Assembly (NCBI GenBank): GCA_934644775.1
Contig: CAKUDB010000012.1
Coordinates: forward strand, 1-64,000
Direction: 5' to 3'
Length of the DNA: 64,000 nucleotides
From: an uncultured bacterium
GTDB lineage: Bacteria; Vulcanimicrobiota; Xenobia; Xenobiales; Xenobiaceae
Every line of letters starts with the position of its first letter. The stretch's first letter is position 1. Shown piece by piece: positions 34,763-43,089 of the stretch. Below the pieces are notes generated by a model that was not told where the DNA came from, ran no database searches, and saw nothing but the letters and a program-made list of their open reading frames with translations. The position numbers and the translations under genes were made by a program.

Positions 34763-36106
34763 ATGTCAAATGTTGTATTAACCAAGAACCAAAAGATAAA
34801 ACTTGAGGATGGCCGGACTGTAACTGTTGTGGGCAAGCTTGGAGCTGGCGGACAGGGCATAGCTTATAGAGTTCGCTTAGACGAAACTGGTGAAGACAAA
34901 GCCTTAAAATGGTATTTCCTCGAAAAAATAAAAAGTCCTAAGGCTTTTTATAATCATCTTCGTGAAAATATAAAACATGGTTCTCCTGACAGTAGCTTCG
35001 TTTGGCCTGAGGCTGTAACTGAATGGAGTAATCATGATGAGCCTTTTGGTTACATAATGAGGGTCTATCCCAAAGAGTATGATGGCTTTAATAAGTTCCT
35101 ATTGGGGAAGGTTAGCTTTGCATTCAATTCTGCATTAATAAATGCAGCTCTCAATATTGTTGAGGCTTTTAAAAAGCTCCATAGCAAAGGATATAATTAT
35201 CAAGACTTAAATGATGGAAACTTCGCTATAAATAGAAATAGCGGAGATGTACTTATCTGCGACAACGATAATGCTGTCGGCCAAGGCGCTTCTTTTGGAA
35301 TACTGGGCAAATTTAGATATATGGCTCCCGAGATCGTTAGACATGAAGTTATGCCTAGTACCGCTACTGATCGTTTTTCCTTAGCAGTAGTGCTGTTTTT
35401 GTTGCTAATGGGAGGCCACCCGCTAGAGGGAGCTAAAACGGCAGTACCTGCTTTAACTGACAAAATGCAAGACAAATTTTTTGGCACTGAGCCAGTTTTC
35501 ATTTTTGATGAATCGATTAGCACCAATAGGCCAGTTAGCGGCTTGCATGAAGATCCCATTAGGTTGTGGTGTAAATATCCTCTTTGCATAAGAAAATCGT
35601 TTTGCCGCTCATTTAGTCAAGAAAGTATGCTTCATGGACAAGGGCGTTTAACTGAACGTGAATGGCTTGGCGTATTAAGCCAGCTCAAGAGCTTTATCGT
35701 GAAATGCAATAAATGCGGAGCAAGTTCTGTTATTCTTGAATTGACCAATAATGATGGCAGTCCGGTATTTGTGCATAAATGTGCTAGATGTAGTGCTTTG
35801 AGTAAGGCTCCAGCCTATATAAGCTTTCAAAATGGTATAAATATACCAGTGTTTGAAGGTGTAAAGATTTATAGTTGCTTGACTGATTTACTTAGTGAGG
35901 ACTTCAACACGCCTTCTGCAGAGTTTTTGGTAAAATCCAACAAATTAGGTGCCCAAAATTTGTCCCAATGCGATTGGATAGTTACTAGTCCCAATGGCAA
36001 GCAAGCTTGTAGACATCCAGGGGAAGTGGCAGTTTTGGGTGATGGTTTCTGTATCGATTTTGGCTGCAGTCACAGTCAAACAGCTAAGGTCGTTTTTTGT
36101 TCTTAA
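34763..36106 (+). CDS. Divergent protein kinase with zinc ribbon, TerY-P triad type
   Basis: It has 447 residues. The kinase domain (about 17-300) has the glycine loop GKLGAGGQG (27-32), Lys49 in KALKWYF, the catalytic loop GYNYQDLNDGNFAIN (YQD in place of HRD) and ICDNDNA in place of DFG, then a PE-type APEIVRHE segment. These replacements are usual in bacterial kinases of this sort, and the catalytic Asp and Asn remain. A zinc ribbon follows (CNKCG ... CARC, about 313-340). The C-terminus (about 355-447) ends in VAVLGDGFCIDFGCS and probably forms a small beta domain. It is directly followed by a vWA gene and a PP2C gene, the TerY-P order. Confidence 0.85.
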   Translation: MSNVVLTKNQKIKLEDGRTVTVVGKLGAGGQGIAYRVRLDETGEDKALKWYFLEKIKSPKAFYNHLRENIKHGSPDSSFVWPEAVTEWSNHDEPFGYIMRVYPKEYDGFNKFLLGKVSFAFNSALINAALNIVEAFKKLHSKGYNYQDLNDGNFAINRNSGDVLICDNDNAVGQGASFGILGKFRYMAPEIVRHEVMPSTATDRFSLAVVLFLLLMGGHPLEGAKTAVPALTDKMQDKFFGTEPVFIFDESISTNRPVSGLHEDPIRLWCKYPLCIRKSFCRSFSQESMLHGQGRLTEREWLGVLSQLKSFIVKCNKCGASSVILELTNNDGSPVFVHKCARCSALSKAPAYISFQNGINIPVFEGVKIYSCLTDLLSEDFNTPSAEFLVKSNKLGAQNLSQCDWIVTSPNGKQACRHPGEVAVLGDGFCIDFGCSHSQTAKVVFCS

Positions 36107-36150
36107 GTTTTTTAAGGTTTATTACATCATTTCTGGAGAGATAAAGACAA

Positions 36151-36945
36151 ATGAGCTTAAGTATTAATGGTGATTTACTATCGAGAGCCGGAGTAGTTAG
36201 ACGTATTTGCCCTGTATTCTTTTTGCTTGATTGTTCAGGAAGCATGAATGGTCTTGAAATTGGGGCAGTAAATACTGCTATAGAGGATGTTCTTCCCGTA
36301 TTGGCTGATATGAATACTACCAACTCTGATACGGAAATAAGGGTAGCCATCTTGAAATTCTGCGGCGACAAATCTGATAACAGCGACGTGGTAGAATGGG
36401 TAACAGGTGATGATGGCTTAGTAAATTTGAATGGATATAATTGGAAATATCTTGATGCTTATGGGATAACTCCTATGGGCAAGGCTTTTGAAAAGCTAAA
36501 CGATGCCTTATCAGTTAAGCATGGCTTTATGAAAAGAGCTAGTGGATCTGTGGCTCCAGTACTATTTTTGCTTACCGACGGACGTGCTACCGATGATGCG
36601 GAAGCTGGTTTGCAACAACTACAAAATAACAATTGGTATAAGCTTGCCGTAAGGGTCGCTATTGGATATGGCGGAAAATATGATCGAGATCTTTTGATTA
36701 AATTTACTCAAAATGAAGAGACCGTTATAGAAACAGACGATCCTACTGATCTTGCCAGAATGATTAAATTTGTCACTATTACCAGCTCAATGGTCGCCAG
36801 TAAAGGCAGCAGCAGTACAAAAACAGATGAGGGTATGAATAATACTGACAAAGCAGCTGAAGAAATTAGTTCTATGCTCAATGGATTTGGGCCGGAAACC
36901 GCTGCCAGCGTTAGTGGAGCTTGCGATCCTGACGAAGAGTGGTAA
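36151..36945 (+). CDS. von Willebrand factor A protein, TerY-like
   Basis: A 264-residue vWA protein with a complete MIDAS metal site: DCSGSM (Asp27, Ser29, Ser31), a threonine in GITPMGKAF, and the aspartate of LLTDGRATDD. VAILKFCGDKSDNSDVVEWV and LAVRVAIGYGGKYDRDLLIK match the TerY branch, which is cytoplasmic (no signal peptide here). The last 45 residues are Ser/Glu-rich and probably unstructured. Gaps of 44 bases to the kinase and 80 to the phosphatase suggest one transcript. In TerY-P modules the vWA protein is thought to be the metal-dependent partner or target of the kinase and phosphatase. Confidence 0.88.
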   Translation: MSLSINGDLLSRAGVVRRICPVFFLLDCSGSMNGLEIGAVNTAIEDVLPVLADMNTTNSDTEIRVAILKFCGDKSDNSDVVEWVTGDDGLVNLNGYNWKYLDAYGITPMGKAFEKLNDALSVKHGFMKRASGSVAPVLFLLTDGRATDDAEAGLQQLQNNNWYKLAVRVAIGYGGKYDRDLLIKFTQNEETVIETDDPTDLARMIKFVTITSSMVASKGSSSTKTDEGMNNTDKAAEEISSMLNGFGPETAASVSGACDPDEEW

Positions 36946-37025
36946 TTAAAAATATTAAAAGTTTTTGTAAAGACTGATATTTAGTACTTTTGTGTCAGTA
37001 GTCTTGATTTTTGTGGGCGGTTTTT

Positions 37026-38990
37026 ATGGATTACATAACTTTTGCGCATTCATCTTGGGGACCAAAATACAAGTCTAAAGGCTATGCTTGCCAAGATTAT
37101 TCAGATAAGCAAAATTTTGGTCATGTCCAAATAATCGCTGTTGCCGACGGTCATGGCAGCAATGATTGCTTTCGCAGTGATATTGGCTCTGAGTTAGCTG
37201 TAAAAACCGCCTTCCAAATGATCTTTGAATATGAAGTGGAGGGGTGCTTCAGTTTTAATAGTGATGGGCAACAGTATTTAGATAGTGTCAACGCTGAAAT
37301 GAAGGAGTTGCCTATTATTGAAGATGGATTGGAAGGCCAAAAACATGGTCTTTATGAAGAGAAAGCTCCTAGCGTCGATTATAATAGTTGGTTACAGGGA
37401 CGCAAAAATGTTTATTCGGCTATGTCCTTAAAGACAGGTGGTGTAGAAGGTAAAAATTATGCTTATTTGGGCAACAGTTTTATAAAGTTTAGTGAAGATG
37501 GTATAAAGTTTTTTAAGTATCAATTTTGGAAAAGATGGCGTGTTGCCGTAAAAAAAGATTGGGATTCTAAACTTAGTATATATGTCGAAGAATGTAAGTA
37601 CAATTACGGAGATAATTACAAGCTTGAGGATTTAAATAATATTATCGAAAAACATGAAAGCCGTTTTCAAAAAGTCAGTAATAAGTACAAGGACAGATAT
37701 TTAACTAAAGAAGCTGATAAGTACTTATATACTGCTTATGGTACTACCTTTCTTTTAGCTTTAAGTATTGAATCTCAAATTTTACTTTTACAAATTGGAG
37801 ACGGAACGTGTGTTGTAATGCAGAGGAATGGTACTTTTAGTGTTCCTGTCCCTGCCGATGAAAATAATTTTTTGAATGTCACTGTTTCTTTATGTGAAGA
37901 AGATGCGTACAAAAAGATAAGACATGCCATTTTAGACAATACCGTGCCTGAACTTGCTCCAGTGGCAGTGTTTCTAAGTTCAGATGGCCTTGATGATTGT
38001 TATCCTGTATATCATAACGACAAGTATCTATATCGCTTGTATTATGAAATACTTAAAAAATTATCAGCTGATAGTTCTGCAAAGGCTTTAGAGGAATTAA
38101 AGCAAGAAATTAAAGATTCTTTGCTTCCTAGTATGACTTCTCAAGGCAGCCAAGATGATATTTCATTGGCATTTCTTGTTGATAACGATATAAATGCTTT
38201 AAAAGAAGCTTTAGCTCATGTAAATCCTAATGATATAAATCCAGATTATGAAGATGAGCCGGAGCAAGATAAACAAATAGAACATGAGCCTAAGCTAGAA
38301 AAACCGTCAACTGAACATATAACGGCAAAAGTAGCTACTAAAACTAAATCTCCTTTGGAGAAAGCTAGTCAAATGCTAATTCCTGCCAATGATTATAGAA
38401 GGAAGAAAGATTATGACCGAGCGTTTGCTGGGTACTATAGGGCTGCTGCCAAGGGAAATATTTTAGCTTATTACGGGCTTGGTTGGTGCTATGAAAACGG
38501 TAAAGGTGTTAAAATTGATAAAGTAGAAGCTTCAGAATGTTATGACAAAGTTCTTAGAGAACTGCGCATTCTACCTGTAAGCGAAATTAACTGCCTTGCG
38601 GATGATAAACTTAGAAGGTATGCTCAATATGTTTGGGGTCGATATTATGAAAAAATAGGTGAAAGCGAGAAGGCTAAAGATTGTTATAAAGCTTCTGCTA
38701 AACTTGAGTATGATGAAGCTCAATATAAACTTGGCTGCCTGTTATTAAAAGAAGGGCAAGTTGAAGAAGCAAAAGCGTGGCTAAGGAAAGCAGCTCAGCA
38801 AAGTTACCCTGAAGCTAGGCATAGGCTTGACGAGATAATTAGTAAGGAAAAAGATCGCAATAGCAGAGAAGCCACACAGAGCCATAAAGGAGGCCTTAGA
38901 ATAATTGGCAAATACTGCCGCATAATCGGCGCTTACTCGTACAGTTTAATGCCCAAACCAATATTTAACCCGGATAAAGGGAAACGTTAG
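37026..38990 (+). CDS. PP2C-type phosphatase fused to Sel1-like repeats
   Basis: A 654-residue protein. ATG 37026 is chosen; a TTG at 37011 would add five residues. The PP2C domain covers residues 1-390, with the metal Asp in IAVADGHGSNDCFRSDIGS (Asp41), LLQIGDGTCVV, VFLSSDGLDDCY and GSQDDISLAF. It contains an insertion of about 120 residues (about 80-220) rich in charged and aromatic residues. A Glu/Pro/Lys linker (395-440) leads to about four Sel1/TPR-like repeats (GNILAYYGLGWCYENGKGV; EYDEAQYKLGCLLLKEGQVE). The repeats tie the phosphatase to the Sel1 proteins encoded around it. It completes the kinase-vWA-PP2C triad. Confidence 0.88.
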   Translation: MDYITFAHSSWGPKYKSKGYACQDYSDKQNFGHVQIIAVADGHGSNDCFRSDIGSELAVKTAFQMIFEYEVEGCFSFNSDGQQYLDSVNAEMKELPIIEDGLEGQKHGLYEEKAPSVDYNSWLQGRKNVYSAMSLKTGGVEGKNYAYLGNSFIKFSEDGIKFFKYQFWKRWRVAVKKDWDSKLSIYVEECKYNYGDNYKLEDLNNIIEKHESRFQKVSNKYKDRYLTKEADKYLYTAYGTTFLLALSIESQILLLQIGDGTCVVMQRNGTFSVPVPADENNFLNVTVSLCEEDAYKKIRHAILDNTVPELAPVAVFLSSDGLDDCYPVYHNDKYLYRLYYEILKKLSADSSAKALEELKQEIKDSLLPSMTSQGSQDDISLAFLVDNDINALKEALAHVNPNDINPDYEDEPEQDKQIEHEPKLEKPSTEHITAKVATKTKSPLEKASQMLIPANDYRRKKDYDRAFAGYYRAAAKGNILAYYGLGWCYENGKGVKIDKVEASECYDKVLRELRILPVSEINCLADDKLRRYAQYVWGRYYEKIGESEKAKDCYKASAKLEYDEAQYKLGCLLLKEGQVEEAKAWLRKAAQQSYPEARHRLDEIISKEKDRNSREATQSHKGGLRIIGKYCRIIGAYSYSLMPKPIFNPDKGKR

Positions 38991-39041
38991 TATCTTTATC
39001 TCACATTAAGCTAAAAGTATAAACTTATTTGGAGTAGTACA

Positions 39042-39392
39042 ATGCAAAGAGAAACTCAAGCTAAAGATCAAGAAGAGCATAAAAAAGCTAACGATAGCTT
39101 TGCATCTTTATGTAAAGCTGCAGAACAAGGCGATATTGATGCACAGTATGAGCTTGGTAATTGCTACTACAACGGTAATGGTGTAAGTGAAGATAAAGCT
39201 GAAGCGGTAAAGTGGTATTACAAAGCAGCTAACCGAGGGTATGCTCGTGCTCAGTATAGTCTTGGTAATTGCTATTATAATGGTTATGGTGTAGATAAAG
39301 ATGAGGTTGAAGCCATAAAATGGTATCGTAAAGCAGCCGAGCAAGGAGATTTCTGGGCTAAATATATGCTAGAATCTTTGCATGAAGCCTAA
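39042..39392 (+). CDS. Small Sel1-repeat protein
   Basis: A 116-residue protein with about 20 charged N-terminal residues and almost three Sel1 repeats of high consensus quality (AQYELGNCYYNGNGVSEDKA, AEAVKWYYKAANRG). GGAG lies 9-10 bases before ATG 39042. It starts 51 bases after the phosphatase gene and probably shares its transcript. It closes the Sel1 island; the next gene is on the opposite strand. Confidence 0.83.
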   Translation: MQRETQAKDQEEHKKANDSFASLCKAAEQGDIDAQYELGNCYYNGNGVSEDKAEAVKWYYKAANRGYARAQYSLGNCYYNGYGVDKDEVEAIKWYRKAAEQGDFWAKYMLESLHEA

Positions 39393-39427
39393 TACGGATG
39401 CGACGATCCAAAAGCGTATGTTGCCGT

Positions 39428-40069
39428 TTATTGTTGCAGCAAAACAATTACGTTTTTACTAAAGCTTATTAAGCCTTCGTCGCGCATTTTGCCTAGCTCT
39501 TTTGATAGAGCGCTGCGATCTAGGTTGAGGTAATCGGCTAGTTGCTGCCGATTGAAAGGCAGCGTCAAAGTTGGGCTCTTTTGCTTAGCTGATAAATTTG
39601 CTAAATAAGTCAGCAGCCGTCCACGAATAGTTTTAGGTGCAGTGCAAAAAATGCGGTTGGAAAGGGTCAAATTTTTACGAGCGGCAATACTAAGCAAATT
39701 TTTCAGCAACTTTACGTACCAAGAGCAGCTGCTGTTACTGTCGTTGAGTAGCGCTTTTATATTCACAAATAATATTTCACAATCTTCGGCAGCAATGGCG
39801 TCTACCATCATCGGTTCATGGCAAAAAGCGTAGGTTTCGGCAAAAATTTGACCTGCTTCGATATGACTTAAAATGGTTTTGCTGCCAGCTAAATCTAAGC
39901 TTTCGATATTGACACTGCCTTTCATTACTAGGCCAAGCTCGCTAACTGTCTGCTCAGAGCGCAAAATTATAGCGCCTTTACTAAAGCTGCCTTGCCTCAA
40001 GCCAAATTGCATATCTGCCAATTCTTTTTCGTCTATGTGGATAAATATAGTTGAATTTAATCTTTCCAT
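39428..40069 (-). CDS. Crp/Fnr family transcriptional regulator
   Basis: A 213-residue regulator with an N-terminal cyclic-nucleotide-type beta roll (about residues 15-120; SKGAIILRSEQTVSELGLVM) and a C-terminal winged helix (LPFNRQQLADYLNLDRSALS, then KELGKMRDEGLISF). No N-terminal Fe-S cysteine set of the FNR kind is seen, so the signal may be haem, NO or another ligand. The frame runs upstream to 40231, but GG followed by six As selects ATG 40069. It is divergent from the ferredoxin-cupin-FprA genes, with a perfect palindrome in between, and is the likely regulator of those genes and itself. Confidence 0.87.
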   Translation of the reverse strand: MERLNSTIFIHIDEKELADMQFGLRQGSFSKGAIILRSEQTVSELGLVMKGSVNIESLDLAGSKTILSHIEAGQIFAETYAFCHEPMMVDAIAAEDCEILFVNIKALLNDSNSSCSWYVKLLKNLLSIAARKNLTLSNRIFCTAPKTIRGRLLTYLANLSAKQKSPTLTLPFNRQQLADYLNLDRSALSKELGKMRDEGLISFSKNVIVLLQQ

Positions 40070-40082
40070 TTTTTTCCTTTTC

Positions 40083-40096
40083 GTGGTTATAACCAC
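40083..40096. promoter_or_regulatory. Palindromic operator between crp/fnr-like gene and ferredoxin gene
   Basis: GTGGTTATAACCAC is a perfect 14-bp palindrome, 14 bases upstream of the regulator start and 64 bases before the ferredoxin start. A looser TTGGTTGTAA lies at 40110-40119. It is the best candidate site for the divergent Crp/Fnr protein. Confidence 0.65.
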
Positions 40097-40159
40097 CGAT
40101 TTATTCTCTTGGTTGTAATAGACTTTAGCCAAGAAATCAAGGAAGCGGAGGCAAAAAAG

Positions 40160-41056
40160 ATGATTAGAAGGATTATTCACATAGACGAAGACAAATGCAA
40201 CGGCTGTGGTGCTTGCGTAAGTGCTTGTCATGAAGGGGCTATTGGTTTAGTAGACGGCAAGGCCAAATTGCTGCGCGACGATTACTGTGACGGTTTGGGC
40301 GATTGTTTGCCAACTTGTCCAACTGGGGCTATTAGTTTTGTCGAGCGCGAGGCGGCCGCCTACGATGAAGCCGCCGTTTTAGCTAACCAACAGAAAAAAC
40401 AGTCAGCAAAGGAGAAAGCGGCGCAAAACGTTCCCTCAGCTTTTCAGGATGCGCCTAATCAAGCTGTACCTAAAATTGCCTTGAAATCTGGTTCGGCTGC
40501 TGGAGCGGGTAGCCATTGCATAAGTCTTGATCCCGGAATCGAGACAAGCGGCTGTAAGGTTGGCGGCTTAAATCCTGGAAGTCGTGTAGGTGGTTGCCCT
40601 GGCAAGATGGCTCGAGCTATAAAGCGTCAGCCGGAAGTAGGTGCAGAAGCAGAGAATTTCCAAGCTACGGTTTCTAGCCATATTAAGCCTATGGCCCAGT
40701 TGGCTCAGTGGCCTTGCCAAATTCGTTTAGTTCCCATTAAAGCGCCTTATTTCCAGGGGGCTAAATTGCTTATCGCGGCCGATTGCACAGCTTATGCTTA
40801 TGCCAATATCCATCAAGATTTTATGAAAGGTAAAGTCACCATTATAGGTTGCCCTAAGCTTGATCCGGTGGAATATAGCGAAAAATTAGAGCAAATTATC
40901 GCCAATAATGACATAAAAAGTGTTACCGTTTTGCGCATGGAAGTACCTTGCTGTGGTGGTTTGGAGCAAGCAGCCATTAGGGCCCTGAAAAATAGCAGCA
41001 AGTTTATTCCCTGGCAAGTAGTCACTATTTCAGTTGACGGTCGTATTTTAGAGTGA
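40160..41056 (+). CDS. 4Fe-4S ferredoxin-like protein of the Crp/FprA cluster
   Basis: The 298-residue protein starts at ATG 40160, eight bases after GGAGG. The N-terminus has a CNGCGACVSAC cluster motif and a second, less regular CDGLGDCLPTCPTG. A linker with scattered cysteines (SGCKVGG, GGCPGKM) leads to a conserved C-terminal domain (AADCTAYAYANIHQDF, VTIIGCPKLDPVEY, VPCCGGLEQA) with paired cysteines. This architecture recurs in anaerobes beside a Crp/Fnr regulator, a cupin and redox-stress enzymes. It probably passes electrons within the oxygen/NO response; no enzymatic activity is known to me. Confidence 0.82.
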   Translation: MIRRIIHIDEDKCNGCGACVSACHEGAIGLVDGKAKLLRDDYCDGLGDCLPTCPTGAISFVEREAAAYDEAAVLANQQKKQSAKEKAAQNVPSAFQDAPNQAVPKIALKSGSAAGAGSHCISLDPGIETSGCKVGGLNPGSRVGGCPGKMARAIKRQPEVGAEAENFQATVSSHIKPMAQLAQWPCQIRLVPIKAPYFQGAKLLIAADCTAYAYANIHQDFMKGKVTIIGCPKLDPVEYSEKLEQIIANNDIKSVTVLRMEVPCCGGLEQAAIRALKNSSKFIPWQVVTISVDGRILE

Positions 41057-41110
41057 AGTTAACCTATCTCTTGATACATAGAAAAAGATAGTTGCATAGG
41101 AGGCAAAATC

Positions 41111-41440
41111 ATGAACAAAATTAAGAATATCAGCAAAGCCGAAGTCCTTACTTTAAAAGAGCAAGTCTCTTACCAGCCTGGTCAAGTAGTTAGCAAAACA
41201 TTGGCTCAAAACTGTTATGTCAGCGTAACTCTGTTTGCTTTTGACAAAGATGAAGAGATTAGCACCCACGAATCGGACGGAGACGCCTTTGTGACTTGCC
41301 TCGACGGTATAGGTAAAATTACTATTGATGACATGGAATACCAATTGCACGAAGGCCAATCGATCGTTATGCCTGCTAAACATCCCCACGCAGTTTACGG
41401 TCAAGAGCAATTTAAAATGCTTTTAGTGGTTGTTTTCTAA
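41111..41440 (+). CDS. Small cupin protein
   Basis: A 109-residue single-domain cupin. Motif 1 DEEISTHESDGDAFVTCLDG and motif 2 HEGQSIVMPAKHPHAVYG are visible with the usual metal ligands partly kept (His in THESDGD, His in HPHAV). AGGAGG is positioned well before ATG 41111. It lies between the ferredoxin-like gene and fprA in a cluster common in anaerobes. Its role is not established; binding a small metabolite or metal is likely. Confidence 0.87.
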   Translation: MNKIKNISKAEVLTLKEQVSYQPGQVVSKTLAQNCYVSVTLFAFDKDEEISTHESDGDAFVTCLDGIGKITIDDMEYQLHEGQSIVMPAKHPHAVYGQEQFKMLLVVVF

Positions 41441-41566
41441 AAATAAAGGCGTACAATCTAGGGAGCGAGCGTTTGGCTCCAACTCCTGCTTATTACCGAC
41501 AACCATCAATATACCGCAACCAACTATTTTTTTGCCAGTGCAAGTGTAATTGGAGGAGCAGCCTAT

Positions 41567-42754
41567 ATGAAAAAGACTATTAAGGGCAACGTAAGTTGGG
41601 TAGGCTATATCGACTGGGAATTAGAAAGCTTTCACGGTGACGATTATTCTATCGTTAATGGTTCCAGCCAAAATGCTTATCTTATCGAAGAAGAAAAGAC
41701 CATTTTAATCGATACGGTTTGGGCTCCACATCGTTTTGAATTTGTGGAGAATTTACAAAAGGAAATAGATCTCCATAAGATCGATTATATTGTGGCTAAC
41801 CATGGAGAAATCGACCATTCCGGAGCTTTAACCGCCCTTTTAGAAAAGATTCCTCACGTTCCTATTTATTGCACAGCCAATTGTGTCAAAAGCTTAGAAG
41901 GCCAATATGGCAAACGCGGTTGGAATTTCCATATCGTGAAAACTGGCGATAAGCTCGATATAGGTAACGGCAAACAACTCGTATTTGTAGAAATGCGTAT
42001 GCTTCACTGGCCCGATTCTATGGCCACTTATTTAACTGGCGACAATATTTTGTTCTCTAACGACGCCTTTGGCCAACATTTTGCCGTAGGTGAAATGTTT
42101 AACGATAAGGCTAACCAGAGCTTGCTTTTCAAAGAAGCTATGAAATATTACGCCAACATTCTTAATCCGTTTTCTCCTTTGGTAACTAAAAAGATAGAGG
42201 AGATCGTGGGCTTAGGTTTACCTATCGAGATAATTGCTCCCAGTCACGGCGTAATTTGGCGCGATAATCCTTTGCAAATTGTGGAAAAATACGCTCAGTG
42301 GGCCAAAGCTTACCAGGAAAACCAAATTACCGTCGTTTATGACACTATGTGGGAAGGTACAGCTAAGATTGCTCACGCTATTGCTGGAGAAATTTCCCAG
42401 CAAAGTCCCGATACCGTAGTTAAGGTCTTCAATATTTCTAAGTCTGACAAGAATGAAGTTATGACCGAAATCTTTAAGTCCAAAGCTATAGCTGTCGGCT
42501 CACCTACGGTAGGTAACGATATCCTTTCCAGCATGTCTGGTTGGTTGGCTTTTGCCAAACAGCTTAAGTTCAAAAATAAGAAAGCGGCTGCCTTCGGTTG
42601 CTATGGCTGGAGCGGTGAAAGTGTCAAAATATTAAAAGAAAAATTAACTGCTGCCGGTTTTGCTGTAGTCGATGAGGAGATAAGATCACTTTGGAATCCT
42701 GAAGAGGAAGATTATCATAAAGTGCCGACTTTAGTTGATAGATTATTAAAATAA
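41567..42754 (+). CDS. fprA: Flavodiiron protein (A-type flavoprotein)
   Basis: It reduces oxygen to water and/or nitric oxide to N2O. The metallo-beta-lactamase domain (residues 1-250) has the diiron ligands in NHGEIDHSGA and the His of MLHWPDSM, Asp of SNDAFGQH and His of APSHGVIW. The flavodoxin domain (about 255-395) binds FMN through VYDTMWEGTAKIA and SPTVGNDILSSM. No rubredoxin or reductase domain is fused, so it is class A. GGAGG precedes ATG 41567. It is the last gene of the cluster with the Crp/Fnr regulator. Confidence 0.95.
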   Translation: MKKTIKGNVSWVGYIDWELESFHGDDYSIVNGSSQNAYLIEEEKTILIDTVWAPHRFEFVENLQKEIDLHKIDYIVANHGEIDHSGALTALLEKIPHVPIYCTANCVKSLEGQYGKRGWNFHIVKTGDKLDIGNGKQLVFVEMRMLHWPDSMATYLTGDNILFSNDAFGQHFAVGEMFNDKANQSLLFKEAMKYYANILNPFSPLVTKKIEEIVGLGLPIEIIAPSHGVIWRDNPLQIVEKYAQWAKAYQENQITVVYDTMWEGTAKIAHAIAGEISQQSPDTVVKVFNISKSDKNEVMTEIFKSKAIAVGSPTVGNDILSSMSGWLAFAKQLKFKNKKAAAFGCYGWSGESVKILKEKLTAAGFAVVDEEIRSLWNPEEEDYHKVPTLVDRLLK

Positions 42755-42781
42755 TTATCATAACTTATTAGCTTAACAGTG

Positions 42782-42824
42782 AACAAGGTTTTGTCGATTA
42801 AAGTAACGATAAAGCCTTGTTTTA
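42782..42824 (+). terminator. Terminator after fprA
   Basis: ACAAGGTTTTGTCG and CGATAAAGCCTTGT form a stem, followed by TTTTAT. Confidence 0.78.
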
Positions 42825-43089
42825 TCTGTATTTTTTGCACTAACATTTGTTAGTAATATTATCGTGCTCTTAATTTACAAAATTGCTAGGTTATGATCGA
42901 AACGTTTTTATGATCGTTGTATCGTAACAATGGGATAAAAATTGGCTATCTATGATCTAATGATCAAAAAAATAAAATCCTCCAAGAGGTATTTTTTAGG
43001 GCTAAGAAAATAGGTAAAAGAAGTTTAGCCAACTAATTAGAAAAGAAGATTGGGTAGTTAGTTTAAAGTTAGATTTGAGGAATAAAGTT
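42825..43089 (+). promoter_or_regulatory. AT-rich regulatory region with repeated ATGATC
   Basis: ATGATC occurs four times within about 75 bases (near 42893, 42910, 42952 and 42960), in front of the lipoprotein gene. A weak hairpin with a T-run (42977-42998) follows. The even repetition suggests a binding site array, but no matching regulator is known to me. Confidence 0.35.

Noticed and set aside
41464..41477. GCGAGCGTTTGGCT shared with 51822-51835
   Set aside because: A 14-base match is expected by chance several times in a window this size.
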